Shown: positions 1-7,147 of the stretch, piece after piece | Position numbering within the stretch: the first letter of the stretch is position 1 | Layout: each line of letters opens with the position of its first letter | Assembly (NCBI RefSeq): GCF_049274025.1 | Contig: NZ_JBASRV010000077.1 | Reading direction: 5' to 3' (one strand) | DNA: 64,000 nt | Source: Miniphocaeibacter sp012841535 | GTDB lineage: Bacteria; Bacillota; Clostridia; Tissierellales; Peptoniphilaceae | Position numbers and translations under genes: made by a program | The notes under the pieces: generated by a model | Seen by the model: only the letters and a program-made list of their open reading frames with translations | The model's database searches: none | Told to the model about the DNA's origin: nothing

Positions 1-7
1 AAGTTGG

Positions 8-13
8 TATAAT
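8..13 (+). promoter_or_regulatory. possible -10 box
   Basis: TATAAT hexamer near the left edge of the window. The -35 region would lie at or beyond the edge, so only the -10 half is visible. It could serve the palindrome at 31-58 and the small ORF at 134. Confidence 0.25.
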
Positions 14-30
14 AACGAGAGAATTCATAG

Positions 31-58
31 TTCAATAGGATATATAAGTCCTATTGAA
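31..58. repeat. perfect inverted repeat, 10-bp arms
   Basis: Arms TTCAATAGGA (31-40) and TCCTATTGAA (49-58) are exactly complementary around the 8-nt spacer TATATAAG. No T run follows, so it is not an ordinary terminator. It may be an operator or an RNA hairpin just downstream of the possible -10 box. Confidence 0.5.
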
Positions 59-133
59 TACAGGAGATTAAACAATAACTCAAAGTTTTGTTTGGTATAA
101 ATTTGTACTAAAAAGGGTTGCCATTCCATAGTT

Positions 134-361
134 ATGGTTTTAGCTATTGTTTTTATGATTTGCCTATTTATCTTTACCACATATAAAATTATAAGGATTA
201 ATAATAAGAAGGCCATAAAATCAAAAATTTTGATAGGTGTTTACTCAATCTTTTGGATTGTTTATCTTTATTTTTTATTAACTATTCCTCAATTTGCATT
301 GGGAGGAATAGCTGCCATTTTTTATTTTATTATTGAATCTGTTATTAATTTGTTTAGATAA
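134..361 (+). CDS. small hydrophobic membrane protein, unknown
   Basis: A 75-residue protein, almost entirely hydrophobic, with about three predicted membrane segments separated by a short basic stretch (IIRINNKKAIKSK, about residues 19-31). I recognise no family. The start is uncertain: the only nearby Shine-Dalgarno-like run (AAGGG, 113-117) is too far from this ATG, and the frame stays open upstream to a stop at 98-100 without another good start codon. It may therefore be a 5'-truncated remnant. A terminator follows at 404-429, which supports transcription in this direction. The antisense reading frame over it has no supporting signals. Confidence 0.45.
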   Translation: MVLAIVFMICLFIFTTYKIIRINNKKAIKSKILIGVYSIFWIVYLYFLLTIPQFALGGIAAIFYFIIESVINLFR

Positions 362-403
362 AATACCAGAAGCTAAAACAATTCTAAATAAATAAGATTG
401 ACA

Positions 404-429
404 AGGTGGATTAATTTCCACCTATTTTT
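404..429 (+). terminator. intrinsic terminator
   Basis: Stem AGGTGGA (404-410) / TCCACCT (417-423), loop TTAATT, followed by ATTTTTA. It closes the small membrane-protein gene and separates it from the toxin gene. Confidence 0.75.
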
Positions 430-494
430 AATAATCAACTAACAATATTGTAATGTTTTTGTTAGTCAAAATTAATATTCGACAAGGATAGAAA

Positions 495-503
495 TGTTAT
501 ACT
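495..503 (+). promoter_or_regulatory. possible extended -10 promoter
   Basis: TGTTATACT fits the extended -10 pattern TGnTATAAT, with one change in the hexamer. It lies about 50 nt upstream of the toxin-like gene at 556. No convincing -35 is present. Confidence 0.35.
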
Positions 504-555
504 TAACATGCTTAAGCAAGGAAGAAATATTAAATAGAATAGAGAGGAAAGTATT

Positions 556-1536
556 ATGAAAAAGAAAAATATATTTAAGAAAGTTACAGCATATATATTG
601 TTACTTGTTATGACTGTTACTAGTTTAAATGTAGGATCGATAAGTTTTGCAAGCGAAGAAAATGCCGGTGATGATTTAATAGGATTAAATCATATTGATG
701 GAGAAAGTATAGAGTTGGAAGACGGTAGAATTGTAACGGCAGAAGAGCTGGAAGAACTTTTTTCCATGGTAGATATAGAAGATGTGGTTGAAGAAGAATT
801 AACCGTAGAAGATGTGGAAATAATAAAAGACATTACAGATGAAATCGATTCCGCTGATTTGTATGACATTATACAATTATCAAAGGAAACTGATATAATA
901 GATGAGCATGTAGATATAGAAGATATTACTATAGAAGATATAGAAGAAGTTAAAGATTTTATAAATGTTGTTGAAACAGATGAATTAACTGATATCATAA
1001 ATAATATAGATGAAACGTTCGAAGAGGATATACTAGAAGATGGATTAGGAGATTACACTGTAACATTAAGTGATATGTCTGTAGCTGTACCTAGTGCATT
1101 AAAAGCCTTGTTTGCATTTATAGCCGGTATAAAGTATGTAATACCTTATGTAGGTCCAGTATTAGTCATAAGTGGTGGGGCTTATTTAGTATATAAAAAT
1201 AGGAAACAAATAGTAAAAGTGGGTTCCTCAATTTGGAATTCAACAGTTAACTTTTTAAAGCCTAAAGCTAATTCGGTAAAAGAAAAATATGAATATGATG
1301 TTGCAAAAAGAAATGGTTCTCCAACAAAAAAACATAGTGTACACAAGGGGAGTAGTCTGCCAGTTAACGGAAAACCACGTTCTTCAAGAGATTTGCGAGA
1401 TAGCAAAGGACTGAAACAAAGAAGATATTATGATGAAAGAGGTAGGGCGGATGTTGATATTGATTATAGACATGCTGGCAAGATGAAATTTCCACACAGA
1501 CATACTTGGAAAGATGGTAAGAGATCTGGACATTAA
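556..1536 (+). CDS. secreted protein with candidate polymorphic-toxin C-terminus
   Basis: A 326-residue protein with four visible parts. A Sec signal peptide covers residues 1-33 (basic start, hydrophobic core, end at SFA-S). A strongly acidic region at about 40-170 repeats the words IEDI, VEDV and EDIEEV. A hydrophobic membrane-spanning stretch lies at about 178-210. A basic linker leads to a compact tail at about 267-326 that contains NGKPRSSRDLRD, QRRYYDERGRADVDIDYRH and FPHRHTWKDGKR. The tail, rich in His, Asp and Arg, resembles the swappable C-terminal tips of Bacillota polymorphic toxins as I remember them; I cannot name the family or its activity with confidence. The gene starting 13 nt downstream is a plausible immunity gene. 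The RBS is GAGAGGAAAG. An alternative is a surface protein of unknown role. Confidence 0.6.
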   Translation: MKKKNIFKKVTAYILLLVMTVTSLNVGSISFASEENAGDDLIGLNHIDGESIELEDGRIVTAEELEELFSMVDIEDVVEEELTVEDVEIIKDITDEIDSADLYDIIQLSKETDIIDEHVDIEDITIEDIEEVKDFINVVETDELTDIINNIDETFEEDILEDGLGDYTVTLSDMSVAVPSALKALFAFIAGIKYVIPYVGPVLVISGGAYLVYKNRKQIVKVGSSIWNSTVNFLKPKANSVKEKYEYDVAKRNGSPTKKHSVHKGSSLPVNGKPRSSRDLRDSKGLKQRRYYDERGRADVDIDYRHAGKMKFPHRHTWKDGKRSGH

Positions 1537-1549
1537 AAGGGAGAAATTT

Positions 1550-1831
1550 ATGGGGAAGTATACATTTGAAGACTTAAAGAAAGATTTATCAATTAACCGT
1601 GAAGTCGAGATAAATTATAAAGGTGTAAAATTTGCCATAGTAAATGATAAAAGTAAGCATAACTATTCATGGTTTTTTATTGTGGAGTCCGAGATGACTA
1701 TATCATCTTTGATTTGTAGCTTTGAAGATAATAGTAGATTACAAGAATTTATTGATAATTTGACTATAGACAATATTCCATTAAAAAATATAATAGATAG
1801 TGAACAATATGAAGATTATACTATATTTTAG
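1550..1831 (+). CDS. candidate immunity protein for the upstream toxin
   Basis: The start is placed at ATG 1550 because AAAAGGGAG lies at the right distance upstream; a longer in-frame version from 1514 would begin inside the preceding gene and has no ribosome site. The product is 93 residues, acidic and cytoplasmic, with no signal peptide. It begins MGKYTFEDLKKDLSINREVE, then a basic-aromatic turn (NYKGVKFAI), a Trp-containing strand (NYSWFFIVES) and a helical acidic end. Small, acidic and placed 13 nt after a toxin-like gene on the same strand, it fits the usual pattern of an immunity protein. The assignment rests on context and general composition, not on a recognised immunity family. Confidence 0.55.
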   Translation: MGKYTFEDLKKDLSINREVEINYKGVKFAIVNDKSKHNYSWFFIVESEMTISSLICSFEDNSRLQEFIDNLTIDNIPLKNIIDSEQYEDYTIF

Positions 1832-1982
1832 TAAAATTGAAATCAACTACGACATATGTTGACACCTTTTTCCTTTCTAAGTCGATTATACGGCGATTTT
1901 AAAAGGAATGGCTTGAAATAGCCAAGTGCGAAGTAGAATGGAGAAGTGAGGAGTAAAGTTAGGTAGAGTTAGGTAACAAAAC

Positions 1983-2014
1983 AGGAGGATTTATTTATCC
2001 TCCTAGTATTTTTT
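1983..2014 (+). terminator. intrinsic terminator
   Basis: Stem AGGAGGAT (1983-1990) / ATCCTCCT (1997-2004), loop TTATTT, with a T-rich tail at 2009-2014. It ends the toxin/immunity transcript. The stop of the broken minus-strand gene (TAG, read from 2005 to 2003) lies inside its right arm. Confidence 0.7.
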
Positions 2015-2280
2015 CCTATTAATATGTATTATGCTGTTATCTAATCCATTTATGCTGTAGCTATCCGTTATTTTTGATAAATACCTTTCAAATACATCAT
2101 CATCTAATTTATTATTTTTTCTATAATGAGATAAAATTCATCAATCATATTTTCATAATCCTTTTCAAGCATGGATGAAACTTTAAAATCCTTTTTATTG
2201 TTTTCAATAAGTAAATTTACAACTTCTTTAATTCTGGATGCTTCATTGAATACTAATCTTTCTATATCTAAATCTTTCAA
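2003..2280 (-). pseudogene. frameshifted small gene, possibly SOS-controlled
   Basis: Read on the minus strand from TTG 2280, with GAGGT just upstream, a 58-codon frame runs MKDLDIERLVFNEASRIKEV and on to a stop at 2104-2106. In another frame the text continues without interruption (LSHYRKNNKLDDDVFERYL and on to HINRKKY) to a stop at 2003. Adding one base to the A4 run at 2133-2136 (T4 on the coding strand) joins both halves into a single charged protein of about 92 residues. No family is recognised. Upstream lie TATAAT and a LexA-like box (2299-2312). It may be a pseudogene, a programmed frameshift, or an assembly error. Confidence 0.6.
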
Positions 2281-2298
2281 AATATATACCTCGCTAGA

Positions 2299-2312
2299 AG
2301 AACTAACGTTCG
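2299..2312 (-). promoter_or_regulatory. LexA (SOS)-like box
   Basis: On the minus strand CGAACGTTAGTTCT, against the Bacillus-type consensus CGAACRNRYGTTYC. Both half-sites are nearly intact; the central bases deviate. A TATAAT lies 8 nt upstream, nearly the same geometry as at dinB (7 nt). Confidence 0.5.
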
Positions 2313-2360
2313 ATAAATAAATTATAACAGATGTTTGAAGTTAAATCTAATAAACATAAT

Positions 2361-2391
2361 CGTGTGCACAGCGTGTGCAATGCGTGTGCAA
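2361..2391. repeat. three direct repeats of CGTGTGCA, 11-bp period
   Basis: Copies begin at 2361, 2372 and 2383, each separated by a 3-nt spacer. It is a GC-rich island in an otherwise AT-rich intergenic region of about 220 nt (2281-2506). The remainder of that gap holds the LexA-like promoter and a bidirectional terminator. Confidence 0.7.
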
Positions 2392-2458
2392 CGGGAAGGG
2401 AAAAATATGTATAAAAGCATATATTAAGGTGTAAACAAGTACAAATAAAATAAAAGAA

Positions 2459-2497
2459 AAAGGCTAAATATCAACCTTTGTTGATATCTAGCCTTTT
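2459..2497 (-). terminator. bidirectional intrinsic terminator
   Basis: A long stem, AAGGCTAAATATCAAC with GTTGATATCTAGCCTT, with one mismatch. It is flanked by A-rich sequence on the left and TTTTATAAATTT on the right, so it can end ychF on the minus strand. Confidence 0.75.
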
Positions 2498-2506
2498 ATA
2501 AATTTC

Positions 2507-3598
2507 TTACACATTAAATCGGAAGTGGACTACATCTCCATCTTGCATTATATAGTCTTTTCCTTCTAGTCTTACTAGTCCTTTTTCTCTTGCTGCATTC
2601 ATACTTCCTAATTCAACTAAATCATCATAGCTAACAATTTCAGCCCTAATAAATCCTCTTGAAATATCGGTATGGATTTTTCCGGCAGCATCAACAGCTT
2701 TTGTTCCTTTTTTTATTGTCCAGGCCCTAGTCTCTTGTTCACCTGTAGTTAAAAAGCTCATTAGTCCAAGTAATGAATAACTAGCTTTTATTAATGTATT
2801 TACTCCAGATTCTTCTAATCCCATAGCTTCAATAAATTCTTTTTTCTCATCATCTTCAAGTTCTGAAATTTCTTGTTCAATTTGTGCAGAAATAGCAACT
2901 ACTTCAGCATTTTCTGTTGCGGCAAATTCTTTGATTTGTTTTACAAATTCATTTGAATCAGCATCGGCAACTTCTTCTTCGGAAACATTAGCAACATATA
3001 TTATTGGTTTATCACTTAATAGGTTAAAACTTTTTAAAAGTTTTTTCTCGTCGTCATTTAAATCTAAAACCCTTGCAGATTTTCCTTCTTCTAATACTGT
3101 TAATAATTTTTCCAATAAATTTACTTCTTCTTGTAAATCCTTATTTCCCTTTAATGCTCTTCTAGATTTATCCAGTCTTTTTTCTACCATTTCCATATCG
3201 GAAAAAATAAGCTCTAAATTAATTGTTTCTATATCTCTTAATGGGTCAATATTTCCATCTACATGGACAATATTCTCATCTTGGAAACATCTTAATACTT
3301 CTACTATTGCATCAACTTCTCTTATATTAGCAAGGAATTTATTTCCCAGTCCTTCGCCTTTGCTAGCACCTTTTACAAGTCCTGCTATGTCATAGAATTC
3401 TATATTTGCAGGCAAAAGTTTTTTAGAACCACTAATTGCAGATAATTTTGCAAGTCTTTCATCAGGAACATTTACTATTCCAATATTTGGATCTATTGTA
3501 CAAAACGGATAATTAGCAGATTCTGCTCCTGCTTTAGTTATTGCGTTAAATAGAGTACTTTTACCTACATTTGGTAAACCTACAATACCTAATTTCAT
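2507..3598 (-). CDS. ychF: redox-regulated ATPase YchF (OBG-family)
   Basis: A 363-residue member of the universally conserved YchF/OLA1 branch of P-loop GTPases, which associates with ribosomes and prefers ATP. The G1 P-loop GLPNVGKS is at residues 7-14, followed by NYPFCTIDPN at about 29-38. The G3 region DIAGLVKGASKGEGLGN is intact. The G4 element is NVSE (about 203-206), which in this family replaces NKxD and explains ATP preference. A TGS domain occupies the last 80 or so residues and ends VVHFRFNV. Length is typical. It is transcribed alone, divergent from the 3722 gene, with a strong terminator at 2459-2497. Confidence 0.97.
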   Translation of the reverse strand: MKLGIVGLPNVGKSTLFNAITKAGAESANYPFCTIDPNIGIVNVPDERLAKLSAISGSKKLLPANIEFYDIAGLVKGASKGEGLGNKFLANIREVDAIVEVLRCFQDENIVHVDGNIDPLRDIETINLELIFSDMEMVEKRLDKSRRALKGNKDLQEEVNLLEKLLTVLEEGKSARVLDLNDDEKKLLKSFNLLSDKPIIYVANVSEEEVADADSNEFVKQIKEFAATENAEVVAISAQIEQEISELEDDEKKEFIEAMGLEESGVNTLIKASYSLLGLMSFLTTGEQETRAWTIKKGTKAVDAAGKIHTDISRGFIRAEIVSYDDLVELGSMNAAREKGLVRLEGKDYIMQDGDVVHFRFNV

Positions 3599-3641
3599 TT
3601 AATCACTCTTTCTTAATATTGTTATTACAAAACCCTTATAA

Positions 3642-3695
3642 ATTCTACCATAGGGGATATTTATTGTAAATAATTATAATAACTTATGGTAGAAT
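3642..3695. promoter_or_regulatory. dyad element in divergent promoter region
   Basis: Eleven-bp arms ATTCTACCATA (3642-3652) and TATGGTAGAAT (3685-3695) are perfectly complementary across 32 nt. The right arm overlaps a possible -10 (TAGAAT 3690-3695), and TATAAT (3675-3680) lies inside. Position between ychF and the DNA-binding protein gene suggests an operator. Confidence 0.5.
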
Positions 3696-3721
3696 AAATA
3701 CTAGATGTGGAGGAGTAGTCA

Positions 3722-4657
3722 ATGCAAAAAATTGGTGGAATTATTGTTGTAGGAAATGAAAACGATTCTGGTAGGTCAATTGATCCATTGTCTGTTATAG
3801 GTTCAATATCGGTAATTAAAAGAGAAGTTCTAACTTTTCAACAGGCCGAGGTGTATCCTAAAATAATAGTGCTAGGTAAAGAAAATTATGATTTAGAACG
3901 TCATTTATGGGATTATGATGTAATATTTTTACATAATAAAGATAATGTTCAGCCTACAATGATAAATTTAGTTAAAATTGGTTTAGAGTATTTATATGAC
4001 AAAGTCGATAGGGTATTAATTACTCCTGTTTCTGTACCTATGTTTAAATTTAAAACTCTGCTGGAATTAATTAATACAGAAGGTGATATTGTTTCACCTT
4101 CATTTAAAAGAAAAAGTGGACATCCTATTTTATTGGATAGGAATATATTTGATATTTTTCTTAACTCTAATCTAACTATGAGGGAAACTGTAAGAAGTCT
4201 ACAAAATAGAAGAAGATTTTTAAATGTTAAGGATGAAGGAATTATACATAGTATTGATGAAATGGAGTCGGTTTCAGAACTATTAGCAATACATAATACT
4301 CAAATTTTACATCCCTTTCTTAGAATTAATATTGAGAAGGAAGTTTTATTTTTTGATTCAAGAACTAAGTTGTTATTTCAATTAATAAATGAAGTTGGAT
4401 CTGTTAAACAAGCTTGTAACCACATGGCATTATCCTATAGTAAAGCATGGAATATGATAAAGGTAGTTGAAGAAGCTCTAGGGTTTGAAGTTGTAAAAAG
4501 ACGTCATGGTGGTAAACAAGGTGGAAATAGTATTTTAACTGAAAAAGGAAAGGATTATTTAGATAAATATATGGAATTTGATAGAGAAGTAAGACGTTTT
4601 GCCAATAGGAAATTTAATGAAATTTTTGTTGGTAATGAAAAATTGGAAAATAAATAA
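3722..4657 (+). CDS. MobA-like domain fused to ModE-type winged helix
   Basis: A 311-residue two-domain protein. Residues 1-200 resemble the nucleotidyltransferase fold of MobA/MocA proteins, but the usual LAAGxxxRxG nucleotide loop is replaced by VVGNENDSGRSI, so transferase activity is doubtful. Residues 204-290 form a ModE/LysR-type winged helix (VGSVKQACNHMALSYSKAWN, then GGKQGGNSILTEKG), the arrangement of molybdate-responsive regulators. It is probably a transcriptional regulator of molybdenum or molybdenum-hydroxylase genes. The next gene, 8 nt downstream, is a MocA-like transferase, so the two likely form an operon. RBS GGAGGAG precedes the ATG. The dyad at 3642-3695 could be its own operator. 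Confidence 0.75.
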   Translation: MQKIGGIIVVGNENDSGRSIDPLSVIGSISVIKREVLTFQQAEVYPKIIVLGKENYDLERHLWDYDVIFLHNKDNVQPTMINLVKIGLEYLYDKVDRVLITPVSVPMFKFKTLLELINTEGDIVSPSFKRKSGHPILLDRNIFDIFLNSNLTMRETVRSLQNRRRFLNVKDEGIIHSIDEMESVSELLAIHNTQILHPFLRINIEKEVLFFDSRTKLLFQLINEVGSVKQACNHMALSYSKAWNMIKVVEEALGFEVVKRRHGGKQGGNSILTEKGKDYLDKYMEFDREVRRFANRKFNEIFVGNEKLENK

Positions 4658-4665
4658 GGAGCTTT

Positions 4666-5277
4666 ATGAAAAAAATATATAAGGGCTTAATTTTAGCAGC
4701 AGGACTTTCTTCTAGAATGGGAGAAAACAAATTGTTAATGGACTTAAAAGGAAAACCATTGATTTTTCATACTATAGATAATATGTTTAATGGTGGTATT
4801 GATGAAATTATAATAGTATTAGGAAACAAGGCTGAAGAAATTAAAAAAATTACAGAAAAACACTATGGTAAAAAAATAAGATTTATATTAAATGAGAATT
4901 ATAAAAATTTGGAAATGATAGATTCAATAAAGGAAGGACTTAGAAATTTAGGGGATTGTTATGGAGTATTTTTAATTCCAGGAGATATGCCAGCTATTGG
5001 GGAAAATAGTTATAAAACAATTATTGAAAAAGACAATGGGGGAAATTTAGTGGTTTTTCCCCTATATAAACAATATAGGAAACATCCTCCTCTTATAAAG
5101 AGCAAATGTATACCTTTAATTTTAAATTATAAGGGAGAAAATGGTCTTAGAGGTTTCTGGAATGAGATAGAAAATAAAATTCAAACTGTACAAGTCGATG
5201 ATGAAGGTGCAAATATAGATGTTGATACAAAAGAGGATTTAAATAGATTATTAGACTATTTAACAATGTTGGAATAG
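4666..5277 (+). CDS. MocA/MobA-family nucleotidyltransferase
   Basis: A 203-residue NTP transferase. The nucleotide-binding loop AAGLSSRMG is at residues 11-19, followed by the conserved Lys of NKLLMDLKGKP. The metal-binding region PGDMPAIG lies at about 107-114, and NIDVDTKEDL near the end matches the family terminus. Relatives transfer CMP (MocA) or GMP (MobA) to molybdopterin, and some act with selenium-dependent molybdenum hydroxylases. Which nucleotide is used cannot be told here. It follows the ModE-like gene by 8 nt with AAGGAG in the gap. No other molybdopterin gene is in this window. Confidence 0.8.
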   Translation: MKKIYKGLILAAGLSSRMGENKLLMDLKGKPLIFHTIDNMFNGGIDEIIIVLGNKAEEIKKITEKHYGKKIRFILNENYKNLEMIDSIKEGLRNLGDCYGVFLIPGDMPAIGENSYKTIIEKDNGGNLVVFPLYKQYRKHPPLIKSKCIPLILNYKGENGLRGFWNEIENKIQTVQVDDEGANIDVDTKEDLNRLLDYLTMLE

Positions 5278-5296
5278 TAATAATTTGCAAATATTA

Positions 5297-5305
5297 TGAT
5301 ATAAT
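5297..5305 (+). promoter_or_regulatory. extended -10 promoter for aminopeptidase P
   Basis: TGATATAAT is an exact extended -10 (TGnTATAAT) 34 nt before the ATG at 5339. The -35 region is not recognisable. Confidence 0.5.
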
Positions 5306-5338
5306 TACATTGATAATTAAAAAACAGAGAGGTAATTT

Positions 5339-7111
5339 ATGGTTAAAGATAGAATAAAAAACTTAAGAGATTTAATGATTAAATATAATATAGATGCTTA
5401 TATTGTGCCTACATCAGATCCTCATCAATCTGAGTATATTGCAAAGTATTATAAAACTAGAGAATATATATCCGGTTTTACTGGTTCAGCAGGTACTTTT
5501 GCCATAACAAAGAACAAGGCAGGACTTTGGACAGATGGCAGATATTTTATTCAGGCAGCAAAGGAACTAGAAGGTTCAGGAATAGATTTATATAAAATGG
5601 GATTAGAAGGAACTCCTACAATTATAGAATTCGTAAACAATGAAGTAGAAGAAAATGGTGTAGTTGCTTTTGATGGAGAAACCTATAGCTATGCAGATTA
5701 CTTAAATTTGAAAAATAGTTTAGTTAATAAAAAAATAGAGTCTAACAGGGATTTAATTGATGAAATATGGGAAAATAGACCTAATAAACCTTCGGACAAA
5801 GTCTTTTTACATGATGTTAATTATGCCGGAGCTACAACTGAAGAAAAAATATCTGAAGTTAGAGATTTTATGGAAAAAAACAAGGTAGATTATTATCTAC
5901 TTTCCAGTTTAGATGATATAAGTTATTTATTAAATATAAGAGGATTAGATGTAGATTATAATCCAGTTGTTCTATCCTATGTTTTAATTAATAAAGATAA
6001 AGCTAGATTATTTGTAGATTTGAAAAAATTAGATGAAAAAATAATTTCTAATTTAAAATTAAATGGTGTTGAAGTAGAGGAATATGAAGCTATTTTTGAA
6101 CAACTTCAAGACTTAGACCCTACAAAAACCATCTACTTTAATCCGAATAGAGTTAATGTAAGATTATTTAATTCTATACCAGAAAATATTAATAAAAAAA
6201 CAGGAATTGATTTTACAACTAGTATGAAGGCTGTTAAAAATACTACAGAAATAAAAAATCAAAGAAATGCATATATAAAGGATGGTGTTGCCCTTGTAAA
6301 ATTCTTAAATTGGGTAGAAGAAAATGTTTCTAGTAATAAAGAAATTACAGAAATGGATTGTTCAAGAAGACTGTTGGAATTTAGGAAGGAACAGGAGTTA
6401 TTTATTGAACCTAGCTTTGAAACAATATCAGCTTATGGTGAAAATGCAGCTCTTCCACATTACTCTCCAAGTGACGAAAGTCCTGTATATTTAAGAAGTA
6501 AGGGACTATACTTGGTAGATAGTGGGGGTCAATATCTTGATGGTACTACAGATATTACAAGAACCATTGCTTTAGGTGATTTAACAGAAGATGAAAAATT
6601 ACACTATACTTTAACATTAAGGTCCCACATTCTTTTAATGTTAACAATATTTAAAAAGGGAACAAAGAGTTCGGCTTTAGATATTATTGCAAGACAACCT
6701 TTATGGGAAAAGGGTATAGACTTTAATCATGGTACAGGTCATGGAGTAGGATACTTTTTAGCTTGTCATGAAGGTCCACAAAACATTTCACCTAGACATA
6801 ATAATATAGATATGATTCCTGGAATGATAACTTCAAATGAGCCTGGAGTTTATATTGAAGGTAGTCATGGTATTAGAATAGAAAATATAATGCTATGTAT
6901 TGACAAATTTCAAACAAAATTTGGAGATTTTTATGGTTTTGAATCTCTATCTCTTTGTCCTATTGATACTAAACCAGTAATTAAAGAATTACTAAGAGAA
7001 GAAGAAGTACAATGGCTAAATGAATATCATAATAGATGTTATAAGGAATTATCAAAATATCTAGATGGAAAAGATTTAGAATATTTAAAAGAAAAAACAA
7101 AAGCTATATAA
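5339..7111 (+). CDS. aminopeptidase P family (M24B) metallopeptidase
   Basis: A 590-residue Xaa-Pro aminopeptidase that removes an N-terminal residue preceding proline; cytoplasmic, as no signal peptide is seen. Two creatinase-like N-terminal domains (about 1-300) contain PTSDPHQSEYIA and WTDGRYFIQAA. The C-terminal pita-bread domain carries all five metal ligands: the two Asp of VDSGGQYLDGTTDITRT (about 393-409), His of GTGHGVGYFLACHEGP, Glu of SNEPGVYIEG and Glu of RIEN. Length matches the long three-domain form. An extended -10 and GAGAGG ribosome site precede it; uvrC follows after 36 nt. Confidence 0.93.
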   Translation: MVKDRIKNLRDLMIKYNIDAYIVPTSDPHQSEYIAKYYKTREYISGFTGSAGTFAITKNKAGLWTDGRYFIQAAKELEGSGIDLYKMGLEGTPTIIEFVNNEVEENGVVAFDGETYSYADYLNLKNSLVNKKIESNRDLIDEIWENRPNKPSDKVFLHDVNYAGATTEEKISEVRDFMEKNKVDYYLLSSLDDISYLLNIRGLDVDYNPVVLSYVLINKDKARLFVDLKKLDEKIISNLKLNGVEVEEYEAIFEQLQDLDPTKTIYFNPNRVNVRLFNSIPENINKKTGIDFTTSMKAVKNTTEIKNQRNAYIKDGVALVKFLNWVEENVSSNKEITEMDCSRRLLEFRKEQELFIEPSFETISAYGENAALPHYSPSDESPVYLRSKGLYLVDSGGQYLDGTTDITRTIALGDLTEDEKLHYTLTLRSHILLMLTIFKKGTKSSALDIIARQPLWEKGIDFNHGTGHGVGYFLACHEGPQNISPRHNNIDMIPGMITSNEPGVYIEGSHGIRIENIMLCIDKFQTKFGDFYGFESLSLCPIDTKPVIKELLREEEVQWLNEYHNRCYKELSKYLDGKDLEYLKEKTKAI

Positions 7112-7147
7112 AAATCTAGAATGTTATTGTAGGTAGTAAGGAGTTTA

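Noticed and set aside
25..216. Minus-strand ORF of 63 codons overlapping the small membrane-protein gene
   Set aside because: Antisense to the 134-361 ORF, without a ribosome site, and its hydrophobicity mirrors AT-rich composition.
690..998. Minus-strand Ser-rich ORF
   Set aside because: Shadow of the acidic repeat region of the toxin-like gene (GAA/GAT repeats read as TTC/ATC).
2931..3395. Plus-strand ORF of 154 codons inside ychF
   Set aside because: Ser-rich shadow of a clearly functional minus-strand gene.
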